From: Solibacillus silvestris_B
Lineage (GTDB): Bacteria; Bacillota; Bacilli; Bacillales_A; Planococcaceae
DNA length: 44,935 nt
Assembly (NCBI RefSeq): GCF_051967575.1
Contig: NZ_JBQCJW010000029.1
Span: 1-44,935, forward strand
Reading direction: 5' to 3'
The notes under the pieces were generated by a model. That model had not been told where the DNA came from, ran no database searches, and saw only the letters and a list, made by a program, of their open reading frames with translations. The translations under genes were made by a program, and so were the position numbers. This document shows positions 24,624-33,180 of the stretch, in pieces (position 1 is the first letter of the stretch; each line of letters begins with the position of its first letter).

Positions 24624-26083
24624 GTTGATTCCTCACTTTTTAATAAGGTTTTCTCAAAAAATGTCTCAAATAATTGTGCTTTATTAAATACGGCAGGGGA
24701 AAACTGCTTAATAGGAAATGAGTTGTGAATGACAGCTCTACCTTCCCGGATATTGCAAATGGATTGATTGGAGATTAGCTGTATTAATATATTTCCGATA
24801 GCAGTTGCTTCTGAAGGCCCGGCATAAATCGTCTTTTGACTGTATTTTGCAATCAGCCCATTTAAATAATCATTATTCGAACCACCGCCCACGATATGGA
24901 GATGATCTATTATTGCATTACTTGTTTGTTCTATATGTTCTAAGTGAAATGCAATTAATACTGCGAGGTTTTGGAAAATACAAGCAGCTAATTCACCCGG
25001 TGTTTGAGGGGCGACTTGATTTGTTTCTTGACAATAATGTTGAATTTCTTCAATCATATTTTCCGGATTCAAAAACCGGCTTTCATTTAAATTAATATAA
25101 GCTTGTGGATCCTGCACTTCTTTTGCAAGCTCGACTAATTGAGCAAAGCTATATTTTTCTGGCAGTAAGCGTTGAACTTCTTGAATAACCCATAAGCCCA
25201 TAATATTTTTTAAAAAACGATACGTTGAAAAGGCTCCATATTCATTCGTGTAGTTTTCATTTAAAGTTTGTGCTGTTATAATAGGTTCTCCTCTTTCAAT
25301 TCCTACTAATGACCAAGTTCCGGAACTTAAATATGCCCAGTTTTCAGTAGAAGCAGGTGTACCAAGCACTGCTGAAGCTGTATCATGTGAGGCAACGGAA
25401 ATAACTGTTGCCTCTGGAAGATCATATTGAAGCTGAAGCGTTTTTTGAATCCTCCCTATCTTTTCTCCTGGTTCTATTAATTTAGGAAATTGCCACGCTG
25501 ACAATCCCAGTAATTGCAGTAAATCTGGATCAAGCTGACGGGAATGAATATTTAATAATTGGGTTGTAGAAGCATTTGTAATTTCGAATGTTTGTATGCC
25601 TGTTAGTAAAAAGTTCAAATAATCCGGAACAAGAAAAATTGTCTTTGCTTGTTGAAGTACGGAAGAATTTTCTTCAAATAATTGAAAGAGTGTGTTGAAT
25701 GATAAAAATTGTATGCCCGTCTTTTTATAAATAGTTTCTCTATTAATCTTTTTAAAAACCTTTTCCATCGTATAGTTTGTTCGTTCGTCGCGATAAGAGT
25801 ATACTTCCTGCAATCTTTTTTCGTACTCATCGAGGAGAACATAATCTACAGCCCATGTATCAATCCCAAGTGTACAAGAGGAAATTCCTTGTTTTTTAGC
25901 TATTTGCAACCCTATTAAAATTTCATTAAAAAGATAATCAATATCCCAAAAGCTATGGCCGTTTTTTTGTTTAAACTGATTAGGAAAACGGTGAATTTCT
26001 TGGAGAACGAGTTGGTTTCCATTAATTTTCCCATGAACAATTCTGCCGCTTGAAGCGCCTATGTCGATTGCTAGGTGATGCAT
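24620..26083 (-). CDS. rhaB: L-rhamnulokinase
   Basis: Phosphorylates L-rhamnulose to L-rhamnulose 1-phosphate. A 487-residue FGGY-type kinase: it opens HHLAIDIGASSGRIVHGKI (phosphate-1 loop), then has IGIDTWAVDYVLLDE-like sequence, ISVASHDTASAVLGTP and LHIVGGGSNNDYLNGLIA, the C-terminal FGGY signature region. The ATG at 26083 follows AAGGAG by eight bases; a GTG at 26092 would sit too close to it. It is 22 bp after the rhaEW stop and overlaps rhaM by four bases. Confidence 0.96.
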   Translation of the reverse strand: MHHLAIDIGASSGRIVHGKINGNQLVLQEIHRFPNQFKQKNGHSFWDIDYLFNEILIGLQIAKKQGISSCTLGIDTWAVDYVLLDEYEKRLQEVYSYRDERTNYTMEKVFKKINRETIYKKTGIQFLSFNTLFQLFEENSSVLQQAKTIFLVPDYLNFLLTGIQTFEITNASTTQLLNIHSRQLDPDLLQLLGLSAWQFPKLIEPGEKIGRIQKTLQLQYDLPEATVISVASHDTASAVLGTPASTENWAYLSSGTWSLVGIERGEPIITAQTLNENYTNEYGAFSTYRFLKNIMGLWVIQEVQRLLPEKYSFAQLVELAKEVQDPQAYINLNESRFLNPENMIEEIQHYCQETNQVAPQTPGELAACIFQNLAVLIAFHLEHIEQTSNAIIDHLHIVGGGSNNDYLNGLIAKYSQKTIYAGPSEATAIGNILIQLISNQSICNIREGRAVIHNSFPIKQFSPAVFNKAQLFETFFEKTLLKSEEST

Positions 26084-26104
26084 ACAATTCACTCCTTGCT
26101 TAAG

Positions 26105-28174
26105 TTATCGTGCAAAAGCAGCTGGAACACCGCCATCAACGGTTAACATACAGCCTGTAGTTTTACTTGATTTGGAAGAGGCGAAAAATAAAATCGCTTC
26201 AGCAATATCGGAAGGAAAAATATTTACAAGCAATGTTGTACGCTGACGATAATGTTCTTCTAATTGATCTGGTTCAATGTTGTAAGCGGCAGCCCGTTCT
26301 TCTCTCCATTTTGATCCCCAAATAGCAGAACCTTGCAAAACTGCATCCGGTAATACCGAATTAACGCGAATATTATGCTGGCCACCTTCTGTAGCGATGC
26401 ATTTTGCTAAGTGAATTTCCAAAGCTTTTACAGCGCTGTAGGCAGCAGCATTTTTCCCGGCATAAATTGAATTTTTCGAACCAACAAATACCATATTTCC
26501 ACCCATATTTTGTGTTAGCATCGTTTTAAATGCCTCACGAGCAACTAAAAAATAACCAGTTCCTAATACGTTCATATTTAATTCCCATTCTTGCAAAGAT
26601 GTTTCCTCAAATGGGGCTGAAGTGGCTAACCCGGCATTATTGACGACAACATCAATGCCACCATAAGTTAATACAGTATGTCCGATTGCATTTGTTACTT
26701 GTTCTTCACTCGTTACATCCATTTTTATTGCAGAAGCAACAGAAGATTTAGAGAGTTGATTTAACTTATCTGCCACTTTTTGTGCGCCTTCTTCATTAAT
26801 GTCTGCTAAAACGACATGGGCACCCTGTGCTACAAAATGTTCTGCAGTAGTACTTCCAATTCCTCCCGCTCCCCCTGTAATAAATACGATATGTCGAGAG
26901 AACTCTTTTTCTGGCGGAGCTAAAGATAGTTTATAAAGTTCCAAGGGCCAATATTCAATAAGGAAAGATTCTTCCTCGTTTAAAGAAACGAAATTCCCTA
27001 ATGTAGTCGCACCTTTCATCACTTCAATCGCGCGGTTATATAAAGCTCCGCTAACTTGTGCCATTGAATAAGATTTCCCTGTGTTAATCATCCCAATTCC
27101 TGAAATTAAAATGACACGCGGTGAAGGGTCGAACATTTTATCGTTTTCGGATTTATAAAGTTTAAAGTAGCTTTTGTATTCCTCTTTATAATTAGCGATT
27201 TGCTGCTTAATATTTGTTTTTAATTCATCAATTGTTTGTAATGTATGGTCAAATTCAATATAAAGCGGTTTCATCTTTGTATGAACGAGATGATCTGGGC
27301 ATGCTGCGCCAATTGATGAAAGCTGGTGTGCTTCTTTGCTATTCACAAATTGTAAAATGCTTTCGGAAGTGTCTATTGATAGAATTGCTTTCTGTGATTC
27401 ACTGACAGCGCCGCGGATAACAGGCAAAATTTCCTTTAATACTTTATTTCGTGAGGACTCTTCCAAGTCGCTATGTTTTGTGCCGCCAAATAATGCAGCT
27501 TTATTCATTTTTGAATGAATAAAACTTTCTGCTTCTTGAATTATTGCAATTGTTTTAGCGTAGCTTTCCTCTGCCGTATCTCCCCATGTAACAAGTCCAT
27601 GCTTTTCCATTAAGACTAATTCAGCGTTCGGGTTTTGAAGAACGGCTTCAGCAATCATTTTGGAGAGGGTAAAACCAGGGCGAATATAAGGCACCCAAAC
27701 AAAACGGTCTCCAAAAATCTCTTGAGCGATCTCTCTGCCGTTATGTGCACAGCAAATGCTTATAATGGCATCTGGGTGTGTATGATCTACATGTTTAAAA
27801 GGCAAAAATGCATGTAATAACGTTTCGATAGAGGCGCGGGGCTGAGAAGAATCAATCATGCAGTGCCCTAAATAAGCAACCATTTCCTCGTCGGACATTT
27901 GTTCTCGGGAAAAGAGTGGGCGAATATCCTCTAAATTAAGTGCGGTAAATTGCTGTGGTTGAATCGTCGCTAGATCTGAGCCGCTTCCTTTCACCCATAA
28001 AACTTCTACTAACTCACCTTTAAAATTCTTCATATGACCTTTTGCAGAAGTATTACCACCACCCCAATTACACACAGTGCGGTCCGATCCAATTAAATTT
28101 GAACGGTATGCTAACAAATCCACGTCTGTCGAAAATGTTTGAGCATCATTTGTATTCCAATTATTTTTTGGCAT
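26105..28174 (-). CDS. rhaEW: Bifunctional rhamnulose-1-phosphate aldolase / L-lactaldehyde dehydrogenase
   Basis: A 689-residue fusion, the same length as B. subtilis RhaEW (YuxG). Residues ~1-380 are a class II aldolase/adducin-type domain that splits L-rhamnulose 1-phosphate to dihydroxyacetone phosphate and L-lactaldehyde; HVDHTHPDAIISICCAHNG holds the metal histidines. Residues ~430-689 are a short-chain dehydrogenase: NAD loop ITGGAGGIGSTTAEHF, active-site YSAVKALEIHLAK and a C-terminal CMLTVDGGVPAAF. It oxidises L-lactaldehyde to L-lactate. GGAGGG lies eight bases before the ATG. First gene of the catabolic operon; its promoter carries repeated elements at 28195-28247. Confidence 0.96.
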   Translation of the reverse strand: MPKNNWNTNDAQTFSTDVDLLAYRSNLIGSDRTVCNWGGGNTSAKGHMKNFKGELVEVLWVKGSGSDLATIQPQQFTALNLEDIRPLFSREQMSDEEMVAYLGHCMIDSSQPRASIETLLHAFLPFKHVDHTHPDAIISICCAHNGREIAQEIFGDRFVWVPYIRPGFTLSKMIAEAVLQNPNAELVLMEKHGLVTWGDTAEESYAKTIAIIQEAESFIHSKMNKAALFGGTKHSDLEESSRNKVLKEILPVIRGAVSESQKAILSIDTSESILQFVNSKEAHQLSSIGAACPDHLVHTKMKPLYIEFDHTLQTIDELKTNIKQQIANYKEEYKSYFKLYKSENDKMFDPSPRVILISGIGMINTGKSYSMAQVSGALYNRAIEVMKGATTLGNFVSLNEEESFLIEYWPLELYKLSLAPPEKEFSRHIVFITGGAGGIGSTTAEHFVAQGAHVVLADINEEGAQKVADKLNQLSKSSVASAIKMDVTSEEQVTNAIGHTVLTYGGIDVVVNNAGLATSAPFEETSLQEWELNMNVLGTGYFLVAREAFKTMLTQNMGGNMVFVGSKNSIYAGKNAAAYSAVKALEIHLAKCIATEGGQHNIRVNSVLPDAVLQGSAIWGSKWREERAAAYNIEPDQLEEHYRQRTTLLVNIFPSDIAEAILFFASSKSSKTTGCMLTVDGGVPAAFAR

Positions 28175-28194
28175 AAATTTATCCCTCCATCAAA

Positions 28195-28247
28195 ATCTTT
28201 GTTTATCTTTGATTTTTATTATAAACATGTTTGCTTATCTTTGTATA
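28195..28247 (-). promoter_or_regulatory. rhaEW promoter with repeated candidate operator elements
   Basis: On the minus strand TATAAT (plus 28218-28223) is preceded, after 18 bp, by TATACA (plus 28242-28247) as a weak -35. The element ATCTTTG occurs on the plus strand at 28195-28201, 28205-28211 and 28237-28243. One copy lies between the -35 and -10 and two lie just downstream of the -10. A longer match, TTATCTTTG followed by a T/A stretch and TTATAAA, also occurs twice. Binding by the DeoR-type repressor of this operon is the likeliest reading. No cre-like CcpA site was seen in the divergent region. Confidence 0.5.
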
Positions 28248-28284
28248 TATTTTTATAAAATTCAGATTTTTTAGAAGAAAGTGA

Positions 28285-28313
28285 TTGAAAAGAGAATAAA
28301 ATTACTTTAAGAT
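28285..28313 (+). promoter_or_regulatory. Promoter of the rhamnose importer operon
   Basis: TTGAAA at 28285-28290 and TAAGAT at 28308-28313 are separated by 17 bp, about 100 bp before the ABC ATPase ATG. It faces away from the rhaEW promoter; the start sites are separated by roughly 110 bp. Confidence 0.5.
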
Positions 28314-28414
28314 GTAAAACAAATACAAAATTAAATGTGGAATAAGCTTTGTTTTTGTGTATTTTTATTTGAAAATAATAATTCGCATGAAAAAACAACA
28401 AAGGGGCTGTTTAT

Positions 28415-29908
28415 ATGTCCGAGTATGTATTAGAGCTAAAAAATATAATAAAAGAGTTTTCCGGAGTAAAAGCGCTTACAGATGTAAATTTCACCTTAAA
28501 AAAAGGTGAAATTCACGCATTAATGGGAGAAAACGGCGCCGGAAAATCAACATTTATCAAAATCATTACAGGTGTTCATGAACCAAACGCTGGCGAGATG
28601 TATATCAATGGGGAAAAAGTAAGCTTTAAAAATCCAAGAGAGGCTCAGGCGTACGGGATTGCAGCAATTTATCAGCATGTTACGAATTATCCGGATTTAT
28701 CTGTAACGGAGAATATTTTTATGGGGCATGAGAAAGTTAGTCCTAGAATGAAGAGACTTCTTTGGAAAGAGATGCACAATGAGGCAAGGGCAATTTTAAA
28801 GCAGCTTGGCTCTAATATTGATCCTACAATGCAAATGGGAGCATTAAGTGTGGCACAACAGCAAATTGTGGAAATTGCTAAAGCCATTTCCACAAATGCA
28901 GAAATTATTATTATGGATGAACCAACCGCTGCATTAACGGCAAGAGAAAGTGAGGAACTTTATAAAATTGCAGAAACACTACGGGATAATGGGGCATCCA
29001 TTATTTTTATTTCACATCGTTTTGAAGACATGTACCGTCTAGCGACACAAGTAACAGTTTTAAGAGATTCGAAGTATATGGGAAGCTGGAAGATCGACGA
29101 AATTTCAAATGAGGATTTAATTGTTCAAATGGTAGGACGACAAATATCGCAAGTGTTTCCAAATAAACATAATGAAATCGGCGATACGGTACTACGGGTG
29201 GAAGGTTTAGGGAAGACAGGATATTTCGCGGATGTTTCCTTCGATGTGCGCAGAGGTGAAATTCTTGGATTAACGGGGCTAGTAGGTGCAGGAAGAACTG
29301 AAGTATGCCAAGCGATTTTCGGTATTGCCCCTAGCGATACTGGCGCCATTATTTTAAATGGCAAGAAGGTAGAAATTAAGAAGCCGAAAGATGCAATGAA
29401 TTTAGGGATTGGTTATTTAGCTGAAGATCGTCAGCTACAAGGGCTTATTTTATCATGGGATATTGGACGGAATATTACACTGCCGGCGATGAAAAAATAC
29501 AGCAGTAATGGTTGGATTAAACTGAAGAAAGAAGCGGCAGTGAGTAAAGAACTTGCAGAAAAAGTAAATGTAAAGGCAAATTCTATATTTGATTTAGTAA
29601 GTTCTTTATCAGGCGGGAATCAGCAGAAGGTAGCAGTAGCAAAATTACTTACTTCTGATGTGGATATTATTATTTTAGATGAACCAACAAAGGGTGTTGA
29701 TGTTGGTGCAAAATCAGCAATCTATGAAATTATTAATGATTTAGCGAAAAAAGGCTATGCAATTATCTTAGTTTCCTCGGAAATGCCTGAAATTTTAGGG
29801 TTGAGCGATCGCGTTGTCGTAATGAAAGAGGGGCGTATCGTGAAAACGCTTGCAATTGAGGAAGCGACGCAAGAGAAGATTCTTGAAGCAGCCATGAGTA
29901 CAGCATAA
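28415..29908 (+). CDS. rhaT: Sugar ABC transporter ATP-binding protein, rhamnose type
   Basis: A 497-residue duplicated ATPase of the RbsA/RhaT/LsrA class. First half: Walker A MGENGAGKSTFIKIITG near residues 37-53, signature LSVAQQQIVEIAKA, Walker B IIMDEPTAALT. The second half starts near 255 with the degenerate GLVGAGRTEVCQAIFG, then LSGGNQQKVAVAKLL and IILDEPTKGVD. Such halves energise ribose-, rhamnose- and AI-2-type importers. The rhamnose assignment rests on the divergent rha catabolic operon. It heads the plus-strand operon with two permeases and a binding protein. Ribosome site AAAGGGG precedes the ATG. Confidence 0.92.
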   Translation: MSEYVLELKNIIKEFSGVKALTDVNFTLKKGEIHALMGENGAGKSTFIKIITGVHEPNAGEMYINGEKVSFKNPREAQAYGIAAIYQHVTNYPDLSVTENIFMGHEKVSPRMKRLLWKEMHNEARAILKQLGSNIDPTMQMGALSVAQQQIVEIAKAISTNAEIIIMDEPTAALTARESEELYKIAETLRDNGASIIFISHRFEDMYRLATQVTVLRDSKYMGSWKIDEISNEDLIVQMVGRQISQVFPNKHNEIGDTVLRVEGLGKTGYFADVSFDVRRGEILGLTGLVGAGRTEVCQAIFGIAPSDTGAIILNGKKVEIKKPKDAMNLGIGYLAEDRQLQGLILSWDIGRNITLPAMKKYSSNGWIKLKKEAAVSKELAEKVNVKANSIFDLVSSLSGGNQQKVAVAKLLTSDVDIIILDEPTKGVDVGAKSAIYEIINDLAKKGYAIILVSSEMPEILGLSDRVVVMKEGRIVKTLAIEEATQEKILEAAMSTA

Positions 29909-29948
29909 AAATTGAGCATTTGATTTTGCGGATAAGGGAGTGGGGGAA

Positions 29949-30977
29949 ATGACAAATCAAACGTTAGAAGTGGAATCGATGAATGAACAAAGCGAAAGTA
30001 AGTTTTTTGCACTTTTTTTTCGCTTTAGGGAACTCGGATTAGTTGCCTTCATCATTATTCTTTGTGTTGTCATCCAAAGTCGTAACAGCAGCTTTTTATC
30101 AGTGGAAAATATTAATGATATGGTGAAAAATACAGCAATCATGAGCATATTGGCAGTCGGCATGATGCTTGTATTGATAACACGTGGGATTGATTTATCA
30201 ATAGGGGCCATTATTGGACTTTCGGGGATGATTTGCGCTCAGGTCGTTAGCAGCTATAGTTCTAACCCGATTCTTGTTATTTTGTTAGGTATTGTTATTG
30301 GGGTCATTTGTGGTTTGACTAATGGTTTTTTAATTTCAAAAATTGGGATTCTGCCTATTATAGCAACACTGGCTCTTATGAATATTTTCCGCGGTGTGAC
30401 CTATAAAATAAGTAACGGGGAATGGGTCAGCTCCTACCAAATGTCGGAGGGATTTTTGAAGATTGCGACAGGCAATATTTTAGGCATCAATAATCTTATC
30501 GTAATAGCCATTATTATTTACGTTGTTTTTTACTACATTGTTAACCACACAATTATTGGTCGCCAAGTTTATGCTGTTGGTAGTAATCCTGATTCGGCAG
30601 CAGTCAGCGGTATAAATCAAAATAAAGTATTATTGTTTGTTTATGGTACGATGGGCGGCTTAGCGGGTTTAAGCGGTGTTTTATGGGTATCAAAATTTGC
30701 TTCGGCTCAAGGGGATACAGCGTCAGGCTATGAATTAACCGTCATTGCTGCATGTATTTTAGGGGGAGTTAGCATTGCAGGTGGTGCAGGTAAAGTTTCA
30801 GGTGTATTTTTAGGGGCATTATTATTAGGTATTTTACAAAATGCTTTACCTCTATTAAATGTTTCACCATTTTGGCAAACAGGTATTCAAGGCGCCATTA
30901 TTTTATTTGCCGTAATTTTAAACACATTAGTAAAACGTAAAGTAGATCGCAACAACTTATTGAGGAGGAAAATTTAA
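29949..30977 (+). CDS. rhaP: Sugar ABC transporter permease, rhamnose type
   Basis: A 342-residue BPD_transp_2-type permease with about nine hydrophobic helices. It has MLVLITRGIDLSIGAIIGLSGMI, the typical RGIDLSVG element of RbsC-like permeases, and AACILGGVSIAGGAGKVSGVFLGALLLG near the C-terminus. The ATG at 29949 is preceded by GGGAG eight bases away; GTG 29940 is too close. The stop overlaps the next ATG by one base (TAATG), so the two permeases are coupled. It likely pairs with the next gene to form a heteromeric pore. Confidence 0.9.
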   Translation: MTNQTLEVESMNEQSESKFFALFFRFRELGLVAFIIILCVVIQSRNSSFLSVENINDMVKNTAIMSILAVGMMLVLITRGIDLSIGAIIGLSGMICAQVVSSYSSNPILVILLGIVIGVICGLTNGFLISKIGILPIIATLALMNIFRGVTYKISNGEWVSSYQMSEGFLKIATGNILGINNLIVIAIIIYVVFYYIVNHTIIGRQVYAVGSNPDSAAVSGINQNKVLLFVYGTMGGLAGLSGVLWVSKFASAQGDTASGYELTVIAACILGGVSIAGGAGKVSGVFLGALLLGILQNALPLLNVSPFWQTGIQGAIILFAVILNTLVKRKVDRNNLLRRKI

Positions 30978-31996
30978 TGGAACAAAATACGAATAAAACA
31001 CAATATATTCAACGGCAACTAAGCAATAGCAAACCCTTTTCCTTAAAATCTTTCTTTCTTCAATGGGAATGGCTGCTTATTATTATTTTGATTGCCGTCT
31101 TTATCGTGAATTCTAGTCTTTCACCATACTTTTTTAATAAAAATATTTTATTGGATGCACCGATGACGTTTTTAGATAAGGCATTTATCGTATTTCCAAT
31201 GGCCTTAATTATGATATTACGAGATATTGATATATCGGTTGGCTCAACAGTGGCACTTTCATCAGTAGTTATGGCTACTTTATACAATTCATATGGCGTT
31301 CCAATGGAAATTGCAATAGTTGTCTGTTTGGCGGTAGGGGCAACATGCGGTCTAATTAATGGGCTGCTGATTGTAAAATTTAAAGAGCTCTCGGCTGTTA
31401 TTGTGACATTAGGAACAATGATTTTATTTAGAGGAATTGCTTATATTCTCCTTGAAGATCAATCTTCTGGCAATTTTCCGGAATGGTTCAATTTTTTAGG
31501 GTGGGGTTATATTGGGGGAATCCCCTTTATCCTTATTATTTTTATAACGGTTGCAATTGTTTTCATGCTACTACTTCATAAAACGACATTCGGCAGAAAT
31601 ATTTACGCAATGGGCAGTAATCCAACAGCAAGCCGATTTGCAGGGGTAAGTGTAGATAAAATCCGTGTCATCGTTTTTACATTAGCAGGCTTAATGGCAG
31701 CAGTAACTGCAATATTTTTAGCGTCAAGAATGGGAAGCACACGTCCGAATGTTGCGACAGGCTATGAATTAGAAGTTATTGCAATGGCTGCATTAGGAGG
31801 AATAAGTACGGCGGGTGGTAAAGGTCGTATCGCGGGAACAATCATTGCCATTTTCATTATTGGTTATTTACAGTATGGATTAGGTTTAATTAATATTCCT
31901 GCCCAAACATTGCTCATAGTGATTGGTGTTCTATTGTTGTTATCTGTTTCAATTTCAAAAATCTCTTTAGCAGCACTTTTTTCCAAAAAAACTTAA
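30977..31996 (+). CDS. rhaQ: Sugar ABC transporter permease, rhamnose type, second subunit
   Basis: A 339-residue BPD_transp_2-type permease and paralogue of the preceding gene. It has MILRDIDISVGSTVALSSVVMATL and MAALGGISTAGGKGRIAGTIIA. An N-terminal ~30-residue hydrophilic tail precedes the first helix (WEWLLIIILIAVFIV). AGGAGG lies at the end of the upstream permease gene, matching the one-base overlap. A 67-bp spacer then leads to the binding-protein gene. Confidence 0.9.
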   Translation: MEQNTNKTQYIQRQLSNSKPFSLKSFFLQWEWLLIIILIAVFIVNSSLSPYFFNKNILLDAPMTFLDKAFIVFPMALIMILRDIDISVGSTVALSSVVMATLYNSYGVPMEIAIVVCLAVGATCGLINGLLIVKFKELSAVIVTLGTMILFRGIAYILLEDQSSGNFPEWFNFLGWGYIGGIPFILIIFITVAIVFMLLLHKTTFGRNIYAMGSNPTASRFAGVSVDKIRVIVFTLAGLMAAVTAIFLASRMGSTRPNVATGYELEVIAMAALGGISTAGGKGRIAGTIIAIFIIGYLQYGLGLINIPAQTLLIVIGVLLLLSVSISKISLAALFSKKT

Positions 31997-32063
31997 TGTG
32001 GTTTTATTGAAGAATCGTCACAGATTCCGAATTAAAATAAATTTTCAATAAGGGGGCAGTTTT

Positions 32064-33119
32064 ATGAAAAAGTTATGGAGCTTATTTCTTTTCGTTGCAT
32101 TGTTTTCCGTCTTGTTAGTTGCTTGCAGTACTGTTGATGATGCTTCTTCATCCACAAGCACAAACTCTAATACTGCAGGCGATAGTGGGGAGAAGCCGAA
32201 GTATGCTTTTATTTTTAAAAATACAGGAAATCCATATGGGGAGAAAATGAATGAAGGATTTAAGAAGGCTGTAGAAGAGTTTGGCGGCGAGGCTATTTTA
32301 CGAGCGCCAGACCAACCAACCGCTGAAGGGCAAATTCAGATTATTGAGCAATTAATTACTCAAAATGTAGCTGCAATTGCGATCGCTGCCAATGATTTTG
32401 ATGCATTGCAACCTGTACTAAAGAAGGCAATGGATAAAGGTATTCAAGTGCTTTCTGTCGATTCAAGTGTTAATGCAAATAGCCGTATGTTACACGTAAA
32501 TCAAGCCAATCCGGAGCGTATTGGTCGAATTCAAATCGAAGCGGTATCGGAAATGATTGATGGAGAGGGCGAAATAGCGGTGTTAAGCGCAACGTCTCAA
32601 GCATCAAACCAAAATTTATGGATTGAATGGATGAAGAAAGAGCTAGAAGATTCGAAGTATGCCAACATTAAATTGGTGAAAGTTGCTTATGGAGATGACT
32701 TGCGTGATAAGAGCGTTTCAGAAACAGAGGCGTTATTAAAATCATATCCAAATTTAAAAGCAATTATTGCTCCAACAACTGTAGGAATTGCAGCAGCAGG
32801 GAAAGTGTTAACAGACAAAGGTCTAAAAGATAAAGTGAAATTAACAGGATTAGGTTTACCGAGCGAAATGGCGAGCTATATCGAAAGTGGTATATCACCA
32901 TGGATGTATTTATGGAATCCAATTGATGTTGGATATGGAGCAGCTTATGCAGCAAGTGAACTAGTAAACGGAAAGACAGGGGAAATTGGTGAAAAGTTTA
33001 GCTTAGGTGATTTAGGTGAAATCGATGTTGTAGAAGATGGTGATGGCACACAAGTAATGTTAGGTGATCCATTCAAATTTGATGCAAGCAATATTGGTGA
33101 GTGGAAAGACGTCTATTAG
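32064..33119 (+). CDS. rhaS: Rhamnose-type ABC transporter substrate-binding lipoprotein
   Basis: A 351-residue extracytoplasmic binding protein. It has a signal peptide with lipobox LLVAC, placing the lipidated Cys near residue 21, so it is anchored on the outer face of the membrane. A low-complexity Ser/Thr linker follows. The peripla_BP_4-type fold includes YAFIFKNTGNPYGEKMNEGFKKAVEEFGGE, AAIAIAANDFDALQPVLKKA and WMYLWNPIDVGYGAAYAA. This group includes rhamnose (RhaS) and AI-2 (LsrB) binders; rhamnose is chosen by gene context. It is followed by a strong terminator. Confidence 0.9.
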   Translation: MKKLWSLFLFVALFSVLLVACSTVDDASSSTSTNSNTAGDSGEKPKYAFIFKNTGNPYGEKMNEGFKKAVEEFGGEAILRAPDQPTAEGQIQIIEQLITQNVAAIAIAANDFDALQPVLKKAMDKGIQVLSVDSSVNANSRMLHVNQANPERIGRIQIEAVSEMIDGEGEIAVLSATSQASNQNLWIEWMKKELEDSKYANIKLVKVAYGDDLRDKSVSETEALLKSYPNLKAIIAPTTVGIAAAGKVLTDKGLKDKVKLTGLGLPSEMASYIESGISPWMYLWNPIDVGYGAAYAASELVNGKTGEIGEKFSLGDLGEIDVVEDGDGTQVMLGDPFKFDASNIGEWKDVY

Positions 33120-33132
33120 TAAATAAGCGAGA

Positions 33133-33164
33133 GATGAAGTGTTTATTGGCACTTCATCTTTTTT
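33133..33164 (+). terminator. Terminator between the rhamnose importer operon and araC-type gene
   Basis: GATGAAGTG (33133-33141) and CACTTCATC (33150-33158) form a perfect 9-bp stem with an 8-nt loop. Six T follow at 33159-33164, immediately before the AGGAGT of the next gene. The regulator may be expressed mainly by read-through. Confidence 0.92.
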
Positions 33165-33180
33165 AGGAGTGAGAAAATAG

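Noticed and set aside
28175..28414. CcpA cre site in the divergent rhamnose control region
   Set aside because: No sequence close to the WTGNAARCGNWWWCAW consensus was found; the only CG in the region is in ATTCGCATG.
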